Below are positions 1 to 6,896 of a DNA stretch of 8,168 nt, piece by piece (positions within the stretch are counted from its first letter, which is position 1; each line of letters begins with the position of its first letter). Source of the DNA: JADFNO01 sp965369945 (GTDB lineage Bacteria > Planctomycetota > Phycisphaerae > Phycisphaerales > SM1A02); the NCBI GenBank assembly GCA_965369945.1, contig CBDUST010000210.1, forward strand, positions 1 through 8,168, in the 5' to 3' direction. A program made the position numbers and the translations under genes. The notes under the pieces were generated by a model. That model saw only the letters and a program-made list of their open reading frames with translations. It had not been told where the DNA came from and searched no databases.

Positions 1-234
1 ATTGTTCGGAGTATAGAGGTTAAGGTCGATTTCCATGTGCAAGGCGAATTTCCGGAACTTGGGGTTGTCGCCGAGCAATGGGCCGTTCTCGCCGAGCCGT
101 TACCTGACGGGATGCTGATCGTGGTGAATGCTGCCCGATCGCTACCCGATGGTATTGAAATCGAACCGGTCTCCCTGAACGGACAAGACGAAACCGCCAT
201 CGCCGAACGGACCCCCGTAAAGGCTTGGCAGTGA
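1..234 (+). CDS. RND efflux adaptor (membrane fusion protein), C-terminal fragment
   Basis: The reading frame is open from the left edge to a TGA at 232-234 and gives about 77 residues, so the start lies outside the window. The fragment contains a VQGEFPELG turn followed by a region reading LPDGMLIVVNAARSLPDGIEIEPV, which resembles the membrane-proximal beta domain at the C-terminal end of HlyD/AcrA-type adaptors, where a strand-turn-strand with an aspartate-glycine turn is usual. Adaptors bridge the inner-membrane RND pump to an outer-membrane channel in the periplasm. The identification rests mainly on the next gene, a full RND permease that overlaps this stop codon, which is the usual adaptor-permease order. 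No outer-membrane channel gene is visible here. The family call is fairly sure; the substrate is unknown. Confidence 0.82.
   Translation: MVRSIEVKVDFHVQGEFPELGVVAEQWAVLAEPLPDGMLIVVNAARSLPDGIEIEPVSLNGQDETAIAERTPVKAWQ
219..223 (+). promoter_or_regulatory. Ribosome binding site for the RND permease
   Basis: AAAGG lies seven bases before a GTG at 231. The alternative in-frame TTG at 225 would be only one base from this motif, too close for normal initiation. The motif therefore decides in favour of GTG 231, whose GTGA overlaps the adaptor stop and suggests translational coupling. Confidence 0.6.
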
Positions 235-3200
235 GCATCCCTCACTTCGGCGTCACCAAGCCGGTGCCGGCGAACCTCCTTATGGCCGGCGCGATCATCG
301 GTGGCGTCGCTGCGGGAATCAATCTCACACGCGAGTTCTTCCCCGATACCACGCCTGATACGGCGCTGATCACGCTGCCCTATCCAGGTGCGACGCCGCT
401 GGAAGTTGAAGAAGGTATGGCAAAGAAGGTCGAGGACGCCGTGGCCGATCTTGACGAGGTCGAACGGCTCACGACCACGCTTGCCGAAGGCGGCGGTGGG
501 ATCAACGTCGAGTTCCACTCAAAGATCGCTGACCTTTCCGAAGCAGTCGATGAAGTCGAACGGGCTATCAATAACTTGCGCGATTTACCCGAGGAAGCTG
601 AGGAGATCGACGTTGCTGAGTTCGAACCCCAGATGCCGACCATTATGGTCACCTTGTTCGGCAACGCCGAGGAAGAGGCGCTCAAGCGCTCCATCCGTGC
701 GATCCGTGATGATCTGGAATCCCTACCAGGAATGGGCGAGATCATTATTTCCGGCGTACGCGATTATGAAATTCGCGTTGACGTCGCGCCGGAGGCCCTG
801 CTCGAGCATCGCTTGAGTCTCCCGCAGGTTTCCACAGCGATCCGTGAATGGATGACTGATGTGCCCGGCGGCTCCGTGCGGACCGGCCTTGGCGATATCA
901 GCGTTCGCACGGTCGGCGTGCCCGAGCAAGCCCACGAGATTCGCGACATCGTTATCAAAGCCAACCCGCAAGGTCATGCCCTGCGCGTTGGCGACATCGC
1001 TGATGTCCGCGAATACTACGTCGATGAGCAGCTCATCAATCGATTCAACGGTCGCCCAGCCGTTAGCCTGACCGTGTACAAGACCGGCGATCAGGATGCC
1101 GTAAAAATCGCCAAGATGGCCCGCGCCTACGTGGCGGGGATCCGATTCGCCGCTGGCAACGCCGACTCGATCTACCAACCGAACGCAACCGACAAGCTGT
1201 TTGGCGTACTGAACGGTCCAGAAGGCGATCGCTTCAAGACCCAGCGGCGCAGGGCTTACGAGCTCGGATTGCGCTCACCTAACTTGATACCGGTCGGTTG
1301 CGATCTGCAAACCCATTCTGATCTCGCTCGATTCATCGAGGGACGGCTTGATCTATTGGTCCGCAACGCACGGTGGGGGGCGCTGCTGGTGTTCCTCACG
1401 CTCTTGCTGTTTCTGAATTGGCGCGTCGCGATCTGGGTCGGCACGGGACTCGTCATCGCGCTATGTGGAACACTCATCCTAATGCAATTGGTCGGCATCA
1501 CACTGAATCTTCTCACAATGTTCGGGTTGATCGTCGTGCTCGGACTGCTTGTGGATGATGCAATTGTTGTCGCAGAGAACATACAGGCTCGTCACGATCG
1601 CAACGAACCGGCGCTCGTGGCAGCAATAAAGGGTACCGAGCAGGTCTTCTGGCCCGTCGTCGCGACAATCCTCACCAGTATCGTGGCCTTCATGCCCTTG
1701 CGGTTCATTCAAGGCCAAATCGGTGATCTGATCGGCGCGCTGCCGGTGGTCGTCAGTTGCGCTCTGGCGATCAGCCTCGTCGAAGCGCTATTGATCCTTC
1801 CAAGTCATATGGGTCACAGCCTGCTCCATTTAGATAGATCCACTCCACGACGATTCGGGCGCTGGCTTAGAACACTCGAAGCGCGGCGTGATCGCGTTGT
1901 GAAGCAAAAGATCATTCCGGCCTATGCGCGCTTGCTCGAGTTCTTATTGCGATACCGCTATGCCACCGTCGCAGCCGGTGTTGCGGCGATTGTTATCTCG
2001 CTTGGGCTCGTAAGAGGTGGGCGCATCGAATTCACGTTCCTGGGTAGCTCGGATTCCGAAACCGTCGTGATTGATCTTCGCATGCCGATCGGCACGCCGA
2101 TCGAGCGGACCGACGAAATCGTTCGCCGGATCGAGGACGCTGCTCGCTCTATGACGGATGAAGTCAAGTCTATTTCCTCTCTCATCGGTGTCAGTGCCGA
2201 TCTGGAAACCGGGCAAAACAGCTCCAGGGGTGGGCACGTCGCGCAGTTGTTCGTCGAACTGACCGCGGTCGAATTGCGCCAAGCCGCCGGCGGACGTGAA
2301 TCGTCGCAGGTGATCGCGGCAATGCGCGACAAAGTCGGCGTCATCGACGATCTGGAGCGATTGAGATTCACGGGAATCGGAGGTGGATTCGACGGGCCCG
2401 ATATCACGATCATCGTCTCGGGTCCCGAGGGAATGGATCTCGCCGGGCCGGTCGATCGTGTGAAGAAGATGGTGGCGGAGCACGAAGGTATCTTCGATAT
2501 GTCCGATGACAACGCCTTGGCCCAGCGCGAAGTGAAGGTGAGGCTCAAGCCGGACGCTGCGGGCTTGGGATTGTCGGTCGCCCAGGTTGCTACGCAAGTC
2601 CGCGGAGCGCTGTATGGGCTGGAGCCGCATGTGTACTCCGCGAATCGCGAGGACATCAAGGTTCGCGTGAGACTGGCAGAAACCTCGCGACGAAGCCTCT
2701 TCGCCATCGAGCATATGTACATCATCACGCCGGACGGTCGGCGAATCCCACTCCGCGAAGTTGCCGAGGTTGTTGAAGGGACCAGCTATTCGGTGATCCA
2801 TCGCATTGATCGAAAGCGAGCCGTCACCATCACCGCTGATACAGCACCCGACGTTCGCCCCGAACCGATCATGGTCGCTTTGCAGCCGCGCTTCGACCAG
2901 CTGCGTTCGGAGTTTCCCGGGCTCGACATCAAACTGGGCGGACAACAGCGCGAAATGGCAAAAGCATTCTCGACGCTCCCAATAGGCTTCCTTGTCGCGT
3001 CGATCGGAATCTACATCATCCTGGCGTGGTTGTTCGGCAGCTTCCTGCAACCCCTGGCGGTCATGATCGCCGTGCCGTTCAGCATCATCGGCGTGATCTG
3101 GGGCCATTACATCCTCGACTTCCAACTGACGTTCCTCAGCCTCATCGGCTTCGTTGCGCTCAGCGGAATCGTTGTCAACGACTCGCTGATCCTGGTGGAT

Positions 3201-3542
3201 CTGTATAACACCAAACGAAAGGAAGGCATGTCGATTCAGGAAGCGATCATAGACGCTGGGCGACATCGACTACGCCCCATATTCCTGACGACGATTACGA
3301 CGATCCTCGGCCTGACGCCGTTGATGCTGGAAACGTCGTTCCAAGCCAAGTTCCTAATACCGATGGCGATCAGCATTTCATTCGGTCTGATGAGCGCGAC
3401 GGTGTTGATTCTCGTTGCCCTGCCATGCATTTTGGTGATTATCGACGACCTCAGGCGAGCCGCCTACTACCTCTGGCACGGCCGAACCCAACCGCCGTCC
3501 ATCCCCGATGAACTGTCCAGCCTCGACGCGCTGGCAGAGTGA
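231..3542 (+). CDS. RND-family efflux permease (AcrB-like inner-membrane pump)
   Basis: This is a complete 1103-residue proton-driven pump subunit, about the usual length of the family. The layout is the duplicated RND fold: TM1 about 14-31, a large periplasmic loop to about 381, TM2-TM6 about 383-524, TM7 about 577-596, a second periplasmic loop to about 915, then TM8-TM12 to about 1068. The TM4 signature GLLVDDAIVVAEN carries the aspartate pair D442/D443 that matches the AcrB proton-relay pair. The TM6 ending SLVEALLILPSH is also family-typical. In TM10 the stretch SGIVVNDSLILVD (978-990) has valine where AcrB has its relay lysine, so the relay is not of classical AcrB type. The permease should form a trimer and, with the adaptor upstream, export small molecules or lipophilic compounds. 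The substrate cannot be told. The start is GTG 231, supported by the AAAGG motif and the GTGA overlap. Confidence 0.96.
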   Translation: MSIPHFGVTKPVPANLLMAGAIIGGVAAGINLTREFFPDTTPDTALITLPYPGATPLEVEEGMAKKVEDAVADLDEVERLTTTLAEGGGGINVEFHSKIADLSEAVDEVERAINNLRDLPEEAEEIDVAEFEPQMPTIMVTLFGNAEEEALKRSIRAIRDDLESLPGMGEIIISGVRDYEIRVDVAPEALLEHRLSLPQVSTAIREWMTDVPGGSVRTGLGDISVRTVGVPEQAHEIRDIVIKANPQGHALRVGDIADVREYYVDEQLINRFNGRPAVSLTVYKTGDQDAVKIAKMARAYVAGIRFAAGNADSIYQPNATDKLFGVLNGPEGDRFKTQRRRAYELGLRSPNLIPVGCDLQTHSDLARFIEGRLDLLVRNARWGALLVFLTLLLFLNWRVAIWVGTGLVIALCGTLILMQLVGITLNLLTMFGLIVVLGLLVDDAIVVAENIQARHDRNEPALVAAIKGTEQVFWPVVATILTSIVAFMPLRFIQGQIGDLIGALPVVVSCALAISLVEALLILPSHMGHSLLHLDRSTPRRFGRWLRTLEARRDRVVKQKIIPAYARLLEFLLRYRYATVAAGVAAIVISLGLVRGGRIEFTFLGSSDSETVVIDLRMPIGTPIERTDEIVRRIEDAARSMTDEVKSISSLIGVSADLETGQNSSRGGHVAQLFVELTAVELRQAAGGRESSQVIAAMRDKVGVIDDLERLRFTGIGGGFDGPDITIIVSGPEGMDLAGPVDRVKKMVAEHEGIFDMSDDNALAQREVKVRLKPDAAGLGLSVAQVATQVRGALYGLEPHVYSANREDIKVRVRLAETSRRSLFAIEHMYIITPDGRRIPLREVAEVVEGTSYSVIHRIDRKRAVTITADTAPDVRPEPIMVALQPRFDQLRSEFPGLDIKLGGQQREMAKAFSTLPIGFLVASIGIYIILAWLFGSFLQPLAVMIAVPFSIIGVIWGHYILDFQLTFLSLIGFVALSGIVVNDSLILVDLYNTKRKEGMSIQEAIIDAGRHRLRPIFLTTITTILGLTPLMLETSFQAKFLIPMAISISFGLMSATVLILVALPCILVIIDDLRRAAYYLWHGRTQPPSIPDELSSLDALAE

Positions 3543-3560
3543 CGCCGAAGGGCAGCAACC

Positions 3561-3589
3561 ACAGATGAATACCGATGGACACAGATGAA
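3561..3589 (+). repeat. Short direct repeat ACAGATGAA x2, possible dispersed intergenic element
   Basis: ACAGATGAA occurs at 3561-3569 and again at 3581-3589, a period of 20 bases, with ACCGATGGAC between. The two copies are seen directly. From memory, ACAGATGAA-type strings recur in intergenic DNA of planctomycetes and related phyla, so this may be one copy of a dispersed element. That link is an inference and a single window cannot show it. Confidence 0.5.
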
Positions 3590-3613
3590 AGCCCGACGCG
3601 CGCAGTGTAAAGC

Positions 3614-3637
3614 CGCGACCAGTGGTCGCGTTTTCTT
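3614..3637 (+). terminator. Rho-independent terminator after the RND permease
   Basis: CGCGACC (3614-3620) and GGTCGCG (3624-3630) form a perfect seven-base-pair stem with an AGT loop, directly followed by TTTTCTT. Its position 72 bases after the permease stop and its polarity fit the end of the efflux operon transcript. The T-run is only four uninterrupted bases, so efficiency is uncertain. Confidence 0.65.
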
Positions 3638-3673
3638 CCCAATCGTCGAATCGTCAGTAAGTCTCCCGCAAAG

Positions 3674-3714
3674 CCCGGGGACTCCGTCCCACGATTCTTC
3701 TTCCACCCCCCGGG
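3674..3714. repeat. GC-rich inverted repeat and mini-hairpin
   Basis: CCCGGGG (3674-3680) is matched by its reverse complement CCCCGGG (3708-3714). Inside lies a separate perfect hairpin GGGAC-TCC-GTCCC (3678-3690). Both are directly visible. They could be part of a REP-like intergenic element or a second transcription-end structure for either strand. There is no T-run, so I do not call it a terminator. Confidence 0.4.
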
Positions 3715-3733
3715 ACTCTTCTCAACATCCAGC

Positions 3734-3958
3734 TTGGAAGGCTGCAAGCCGTCGAGCGCAAGTAGCCGAAAACGCAGTGGGTTACGACACCGCCCCATCG
3801 GCGAAACAGCACCGGCGCTGAATCCTCCGCGGAAGTCACCCCCTATCGACTCCGATCTGTCGGCCGTCATCGACGCTTGGCCGGCGCTGCCTGATGCTCT
3901 CAAGACGGGCATCCTGGCCATGGTCACGGCCGCAAACGGGGATCGACAGGAGACGTAG
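3734..3958 (+). pseudogene. Possible remnant of a protein C-terminus (DLSAVIDAWPALPDALKTGI-type tail)
   Basis: A frame with a TTG at 3734 and TAG at 3956-3958 encodes 74 residues. The first 38 are rich in serine, arginine and proline and look non-coding. From 3848 on, the sequence DSDLSAVIDAWPALP followed by DALKTGILAMV looks like a genuine amphipathic helical tail: alternating hydrophobic residues, WP..LP and a G.LAMV motif. I have an impression of similar tails at the ends of planctomycete proteins, but cannot name a family. The frame is open back to 3611 without a methionine start or ribosome site, so this is more likely the eroded end of a lost gene than a working small protein. Confidence 0.33.
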
Positions 3959-4006
3959 CACAATGGGCTGGGAGCGCCGGGGATGAATCGGCACCGAGAC
4001 CATTTT

Positions 4007-4942
4007 TCAACTTGATGAAGGAACATCAAAGATAAGTGTCGTGATTGTGATCTCACGGCCAGGATCGTCTGGCTTCACAAAGATGTACCGTGAATCGTCC
4101 TCAGGGTCGTGCTTGTTTGTCTTGCGGTGTTCTGCCCTCGACGACATGACCTCGTGCATCTTCTCTCTTACAGCGGTGGAATCCTTATTCTTGTTGAAGA
4201 TGAACAGGGCACACTTGGAATCACGCCACGAAAGATAGCTGAGCAACTGATCGATTGCTTCACTGAAATCCTTCTGCCCCCGCCAGAACTTGCACTCGGC
4301 GATGAATACGTTCCGGCCATCGACCCGGATGAGGATGTCGGTCTTGCCGCTGGCATTGAACGTCTCTCCAGTGGCACTACCTTCGAAGTGTCCGTTGAGT
4401 TGAATCAAGAAATGGTCCCTGATTGTTTCCTCATTAAGGGAAGCGAAGCTATTCGGATTCCGTTCAATTACAAGAGAGACGTCTTGAAGAACTTTGAGTA
4501 TGTGCTCGTAGTCATCATCCGAGAGTACAGGTTCGGCGGAGTACTTTTCGTTGGGAACCGCTGGCCGCTGGATCTTAGCCGTTCGTCGTTTTGTCGGGAT
4601 CGTGTAGGTAAGAGCTTCGTTACGACGCTCTATTGGGATGCCTAATCCTGTCACCGCGTTTGCGGTCGCCTGTGCGGTCTGATGTCGTCTCTCAATGGCG
4701 CTGACAATCTGAGTCGGAATAGACTCGTTGTGTCGTGCTACATCTGATTGGATTGTTCCAACCGCCTTTTGCAACGATTCGATTTCGGAATCTATGCGTC
4801 GCTTGAGGCCAGCCGGGTCCACGGAATCATCTGGGAATGTGATTGTTAGGATTATTCTGTCATCACGAGCGTCGATCTGTGGCCAACCGCTAACGGAGTA
4901 GGTGGATGCACGTCTGAGTGAATCGTCGATTGAACACCCCAA
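4007..4942 (-). CDS. PD-(D/E)XK nuclease-domain protein
   Basis: The product is 311 residues if TTG 4942 is the start. Residues 40-100 form a charged, probably coiled helical region (LKRRIDSEIESLQKAV and onwards), then a linker to about 140. The C-terminal domain carries a restriction-endonuclease-like core: helix EETIRDHFL (171-179) with E172, strand GKTDILIRV with D202, strand VFIAECKFW with E216 and K218, and helix IDQLLSYLSWR with Q232. This matches the E...D...ExK...QxxxY pattern of the PD-(D/E)XK superfamily, so metal-dependent cleavage of DNA or RNA is predicted; the actual substrate is unknown. No methylase or helicase gene accompanies it. Its first 53 bases overlap the preceding zinc-ribbon gene, there is no clear ribosome site, and the frame closes at 4964 just upstream, so its N-terminus may be clipped or reached by coupling. 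Sampled lines inside are visibly AT-richer than the neighbours (24 and 32 G+C of 60). Confidence 0.85.
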   Translation of the reverse strand: MGCSIDDSLRRASTYSVSGWPQIDARDDRIILTITFPDDSVDPAGLKRRIDSEIESLQKAVGTIQSDVARHNESIPTQIVSAIERRHQTAQATANAVTGLGIPIERRNEALTYTIPTKRRTAKIQRPAVPNEKYSAEPVLSDDDYEHILKVLQDVSLVIERNPNSFASLNEETIRDHFLIQLNGHFEGSATGETFNASGKTDILIRVDGRNVFIAECKFWRGQKDFSEAIDQLLSYLSWRDSKCALFIFNKNKDSTAVREKMHEVMSSRAEHRKTNKHDPEDDSRYIFVKPDDPGREITITTLIFDVPSSS

Positions 4943-5918
4943 CGACGAGCGCCCAAACCCATATCAGAGCGCCAAGCAGCCACAGCGCAATGAACGCTAC
5001 CAAGACTTCCTGAGGCGACCAAGGCTTGCCGAAGCCCAACGAGTAATGAAAGACCGCGAAGTTGACAATCGGAAGCACGATACCCTGCGCGATGGCAATG
5101 GTGCTGAGAACTTTCTGGAGCTTTGTCCACTGAGGATCGTGGGCAGCGAGGCTAGCCCTGTCAAAGGCGAGGCCACACTCCGGACACACATCTTGCCCTG
5201 CCCCGCGCAGGTCATAGTCGCAGTTGAGGCAGTGGCCGAGCAACCTGCGACGAGAGCGGCGGATCGCACGGCGCAGCGCAAACAGACAGAACAACGGCAG
5301 CCAGATGATGACGGCGTAGAGCACGCTATTGACCAGGAACCCTGGCCAAAGCAAACCCAAGGGTAGAACACACAACTCGTTGGGAGTGCCGTCCATGAAC
5401 CCGTATTGCGCATATGGGCTCCTTTCAATACCATGGACGACCCTGGTTGCTCCCCCGAATTGATAGAATTGTCCGTCTGATAGCCTTATGTTCGGCTGCG
5501 GCGATTGGTTAGGTGGCTTGTTCACGTCGACCGCGAGTATCTCCAGGTCCACAAGACACCACATGGACCGCATTGGAAAACCGCGCGCGTCTGCGAAAGA
5601 CTGTCGGTATGGTACATCGCCTGTTGGACGGAGGTCTTCAAGAAAAGTTGCCCAGGTCGGCAGAACACCATGATCGGTTTTGTCCACCGTTTGTAACTGC
5701 GCCGTACTTGGAAGAGTAAACACCGACACTCGAATAGCTCCGAGTCGGTCCCAGCGCCGCACACGGCTGTAGGTGGCATTTTCATTGCTGATGGTGACTG
5801 CGTCAACGGACGAGGTCCCACCTACATACACCCATACCGCACACCCCCACGCCACGGCGACATTGATGATCACGCCGAGGAGCAGGAAGACGGCGAGCTT
5901 GGTAAGACGGCGCTTCAC
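4890..5918 (-). CDS. Membrane protein with zinc ribbon, copy 1, with extra C-terminal membrane domain
   Basis: The product is 342 residues from a GTG start (GTG AAG CGC). TM1 is at 7-29 after MKRRLTK, probably N-in. An extracytoplasmic domain of about 160 residues follows, containing GFPMRSM (113-119). TM2 at about 192-215 opens with LLWPGFLVNSVLYA. A basic cytoplasmic stretch RRAIRRSRRR leads to a zinc ribbon with C230, C233, C245 and C248 around the motif DYDLRG. Unlike the two paralogues, it continues with a linker and two more predicted membrane helices (about 270-292 and 305-328). The gene starts nine bases after the stop of copy 2 and its end overlaps the nuclease gene by 53 bases. No strong ribosome site is seen. 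The function is unknown; the zinc ribbon suggests a structural or interaction role on the cytoplasmic face. Confidence 0.85.
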   Translation of the reverse strand: MKRRLTKLAVFLLLGVIINVAVAWGCAVWVYVGGTSSVDAVTISNENATYSRVRRWDRLGAIRVSVFTLPSTAQLQTVDKTDHGVLPTWATFLEDLRPTGDVPYRQSFADARGFPMRSMWCLVDLEILAVDVNKPPNQSPQPNIRLSDGQFYQFGGATRVVHGIERSPYAQYGFMDGTPNELCVLPLGLLWPGFLVNSVLYAVIIWLPLFCLFALRRAIRRSRRRLLGHCLNCDYDLRGAGQDVCPECGLAFDRASLAAHDPQWTKLQKVLSTIAIAQGIVLPIVNFAVFHYSLGFGKPWSPQEVLVAFIALWLLGALIWVWALVVGVFNRRFTQTCIHLLR

Positions 5919-5927
5919 GACATCATT

Positions 5928-6566
5928 CTACGACACATCTTCCCGTCGCCAGCCGCATTCGGGGCAGCCTCGGGACAAGTCGCGGCGGAGGTCGTAGGCG
6001 CATTGCGGACAAAGCCCGCGTCGCGTTCGAATTACCTTGCGCAGGGCGAACAGCCCGATGATGATCGCGCACCATGCCGCACTATGTACGAGCACATTGC
6101 CGATCAGCGCCGGCCAAACAGGTTCATAGGGCAGGACACGCCATTCGATTGTGCCTCCGGCGAGCGCGATGCCGTGCCGTGTCTGCGCGCTAGTGTTCCG
6201 GATATGCCCAAATCGACCAGGTACGACGATCGCAATCGCCTCGCGCTCGCAGCGGAGCGCACGCCACGGCCAGCCTGCACTCGTCTCCTGCCATATCGCG
6301 TCGGGCGGACCGCTGGACCCGATCAACTGATCCGTCGACGCGTCGTAGTGTTCTGACCCACGAATGAAGTTGGTGCGCGTGTGACCGAACCGCTTCTGAA
6401 CGTAGAGGGTCTCCCAAAGCTCATCGCGCACCTCCACGCTGGTGAATCGACCAGGAACGCCTTGATCGATCGAGAGCCACGCCGCGCAAACCCACGCGAC
6501 GGCCAGTGTGCTGGCGATGCTCAGCAACAAGGCAACACACAAGAGCGCGACGGTCCTCTTCCTCAT
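5928..6566 (-). CDS. Membrane protein with zinc ribbon, copy 2
   Basis: The product is 212 residues from ATG 6566. This start is chosen over an in-frame start at 6629 because GGAG (6575-6578) sits eight bases before it and because the protein then begins directly with MRKRT and a membrane helix (6-28), as in the paralogues. An extracytoplasmic part of about 120 residues contains AGWPWRALRC (97-106), equivalent to GFPMRSM in copy 1. A second helix at about 152-174 opens with PVWPALIGNVL. RKVIRTRRG leads to a zinc ribbon with C186, C189, C201 and C204 (CPQCAYDLRR, CPECG), which ends the protein. The sequence is more diverged than copies 1 and 3. It lies downstream of the insertion-sequence remnant, so any transcription from further upstream must cross that remnant. 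Function unknown. Confidence 0.83.
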   Translation of the reverse strand: MRKRTVALLCVALLLSIASTLAVAWVCAAWLSIDQGVPGRFTSVEVRDELWETLYVQKRFGHTRTNFIRGSEHYDASTDQLIGSSGPPDAIWQETSAGWPWRALRCEREAIAIVVPGRFGHIRNTSAQTRHGIALAGGTIEWRVLPYEPVWPALIGNVLVHSAAWCAIIIGLFALRKVIRTRRGLCPQCAYDLRRDLSRGCPECGWRREDVS

Positions 6567-6574
6567 CCAGAGAT

Positions 6575-6578
6575 CTCC
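6575..6578 (-). promoter_or_regulatory. Ribosome binding site for zinc-ribbon copy 2
   Basis: GGAG on the minus strand, eight bases before ATG 6566. It decides the start of copy 2 and removes the 21-residue extension that a start at 6629 would give. Confidence 0.6.
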
Positions 6579-6584
6579 GCAGGA

Positions 6585-6612
6585 TGGCTGGCCGGACCGG
6601 GTACGAACCGGC
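6585..6612 (-). other. tRNA 3'-end-like fragment
   Basis: On the minus strand GCCGG-TTCGTAC-CCGGT has the size and layout of a tRNA T-arm (five-base stem with one G-T pair, seven-base loop starting TTCG), followed by seven bases CCGGCCA, one base G, and CCA. The loop lacks the conserved A58. The expected partner of the acceptor strand and a pairable anticodon arm are not found upstream, so it is not a functional tRNA. It may be a relic of an attachment site, or chance. Confidence 0.22.
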
Positions 6613-6683
6613 TTGGGATTCAGATTCAAGTCTAGGCCGCCATCAGCTTGAACTTGAAGAACGAGTCGAGCTCCTTCTGTTTC

Positions 6684-6896
6684 TCAATGCCCATGATCAT
6701 CGCACGCCACCTCGACGAGCATCCCTCGAAGCAACGCCGGGCCATGGCGACTGACGCGACCCGCCTGCTGCATCGTGCCCGACTTGTCTTGCTTGGGTAT
6801 GAGCCCGGCGTAGCAGCCGACCTGGGCCGATCCGGCAACCGGCAATGGCTGCGGCGGCGGGTCGCGCGGCGGTTTCAGGCGCTCGACGAGGGCGAC
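6684..6896 (-). pseudogene. IS110-family transposase, degenerate C-terminal fragment
   Basis: The minus-strand frame between a TAG (6897-6899) and a TGA (6684-6686) encodes a segment (6705-6839) reading VGCYAGLIPKQDKSG, then GRVSRHGPALLRGMLVEVA. This matches the conserved part of the IS110 C-terminal (transposase_20) domain, where a Y.GL.P..-SG-R.SRHGP.LLR..LVE.AW pattern is typical. A full transposase is normally 300-450 residues; here only about 45 recognisable residues remain, flanked by stops, with no DEDD-type N-terminal catalytic domain found. The domain breaks off after EVA, where the sequence changes to something unrelated. It is therefore a dead fragment lying between zinc-ribbon copies 3 and 2. 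Confidence 0.75.

Larger units (their letters stand above)
3543..4006. other. Convergent intergenic region
   Basis: About 460 bases lie between the permease stop and the stop of the minus-strand nuclease gene. The region holds a hairpin terminator (3614-3637), a nine-base direct repeat (3561-3589), a small GGGAC-TCC-GTCCC hairpin (3678-3690) and a frame ending at 3958 that may be a protein remnant. Several other short frames cross the region on both strands, but none has a credible start, family motif or neighbour relation. No terminator with a U-tract was found for the minus-strand unit that ends at 4007. Confidence 0.7.

Noticed and set aside
225..230. TTG at 225 as permease start
   Set aside because: It is only one base away from the AAAGG motif, while GTG 231 has seven-base spacing and the GTGA overlap.
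1944..3266. A 440-codon open frame on the minus strand inside the permease gene
   Set aside because: It runs opposite to the unmistakable RND coding frame, is rich in D, R and H with no domain or membrane pattern, and is a typical antisense shadow of GC-rich coding DNA.
3451..4056. Minus-strand frame of about 200 codons spanning the convergent intergenic region
   Set aside because: It overlaps the ends of both neighbouring genes, crosses the terminator hairpin, has no ribosome site or recognisable motif and has the composition of non-coding DNA.
4109..4645. Plus-strand 178-codon frame inside the nuclease gene
   Set aside because: The minus strand carries the intact catalytic motif series, so this is a shadow.
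6567..6629. N-terminal extension of zinc-ribbon copy 2 to a start at 6629
   Set aside because: The ATG at 6566 has a GGAG at proper distance, and the paralogues begin directly before the first membrane helix.
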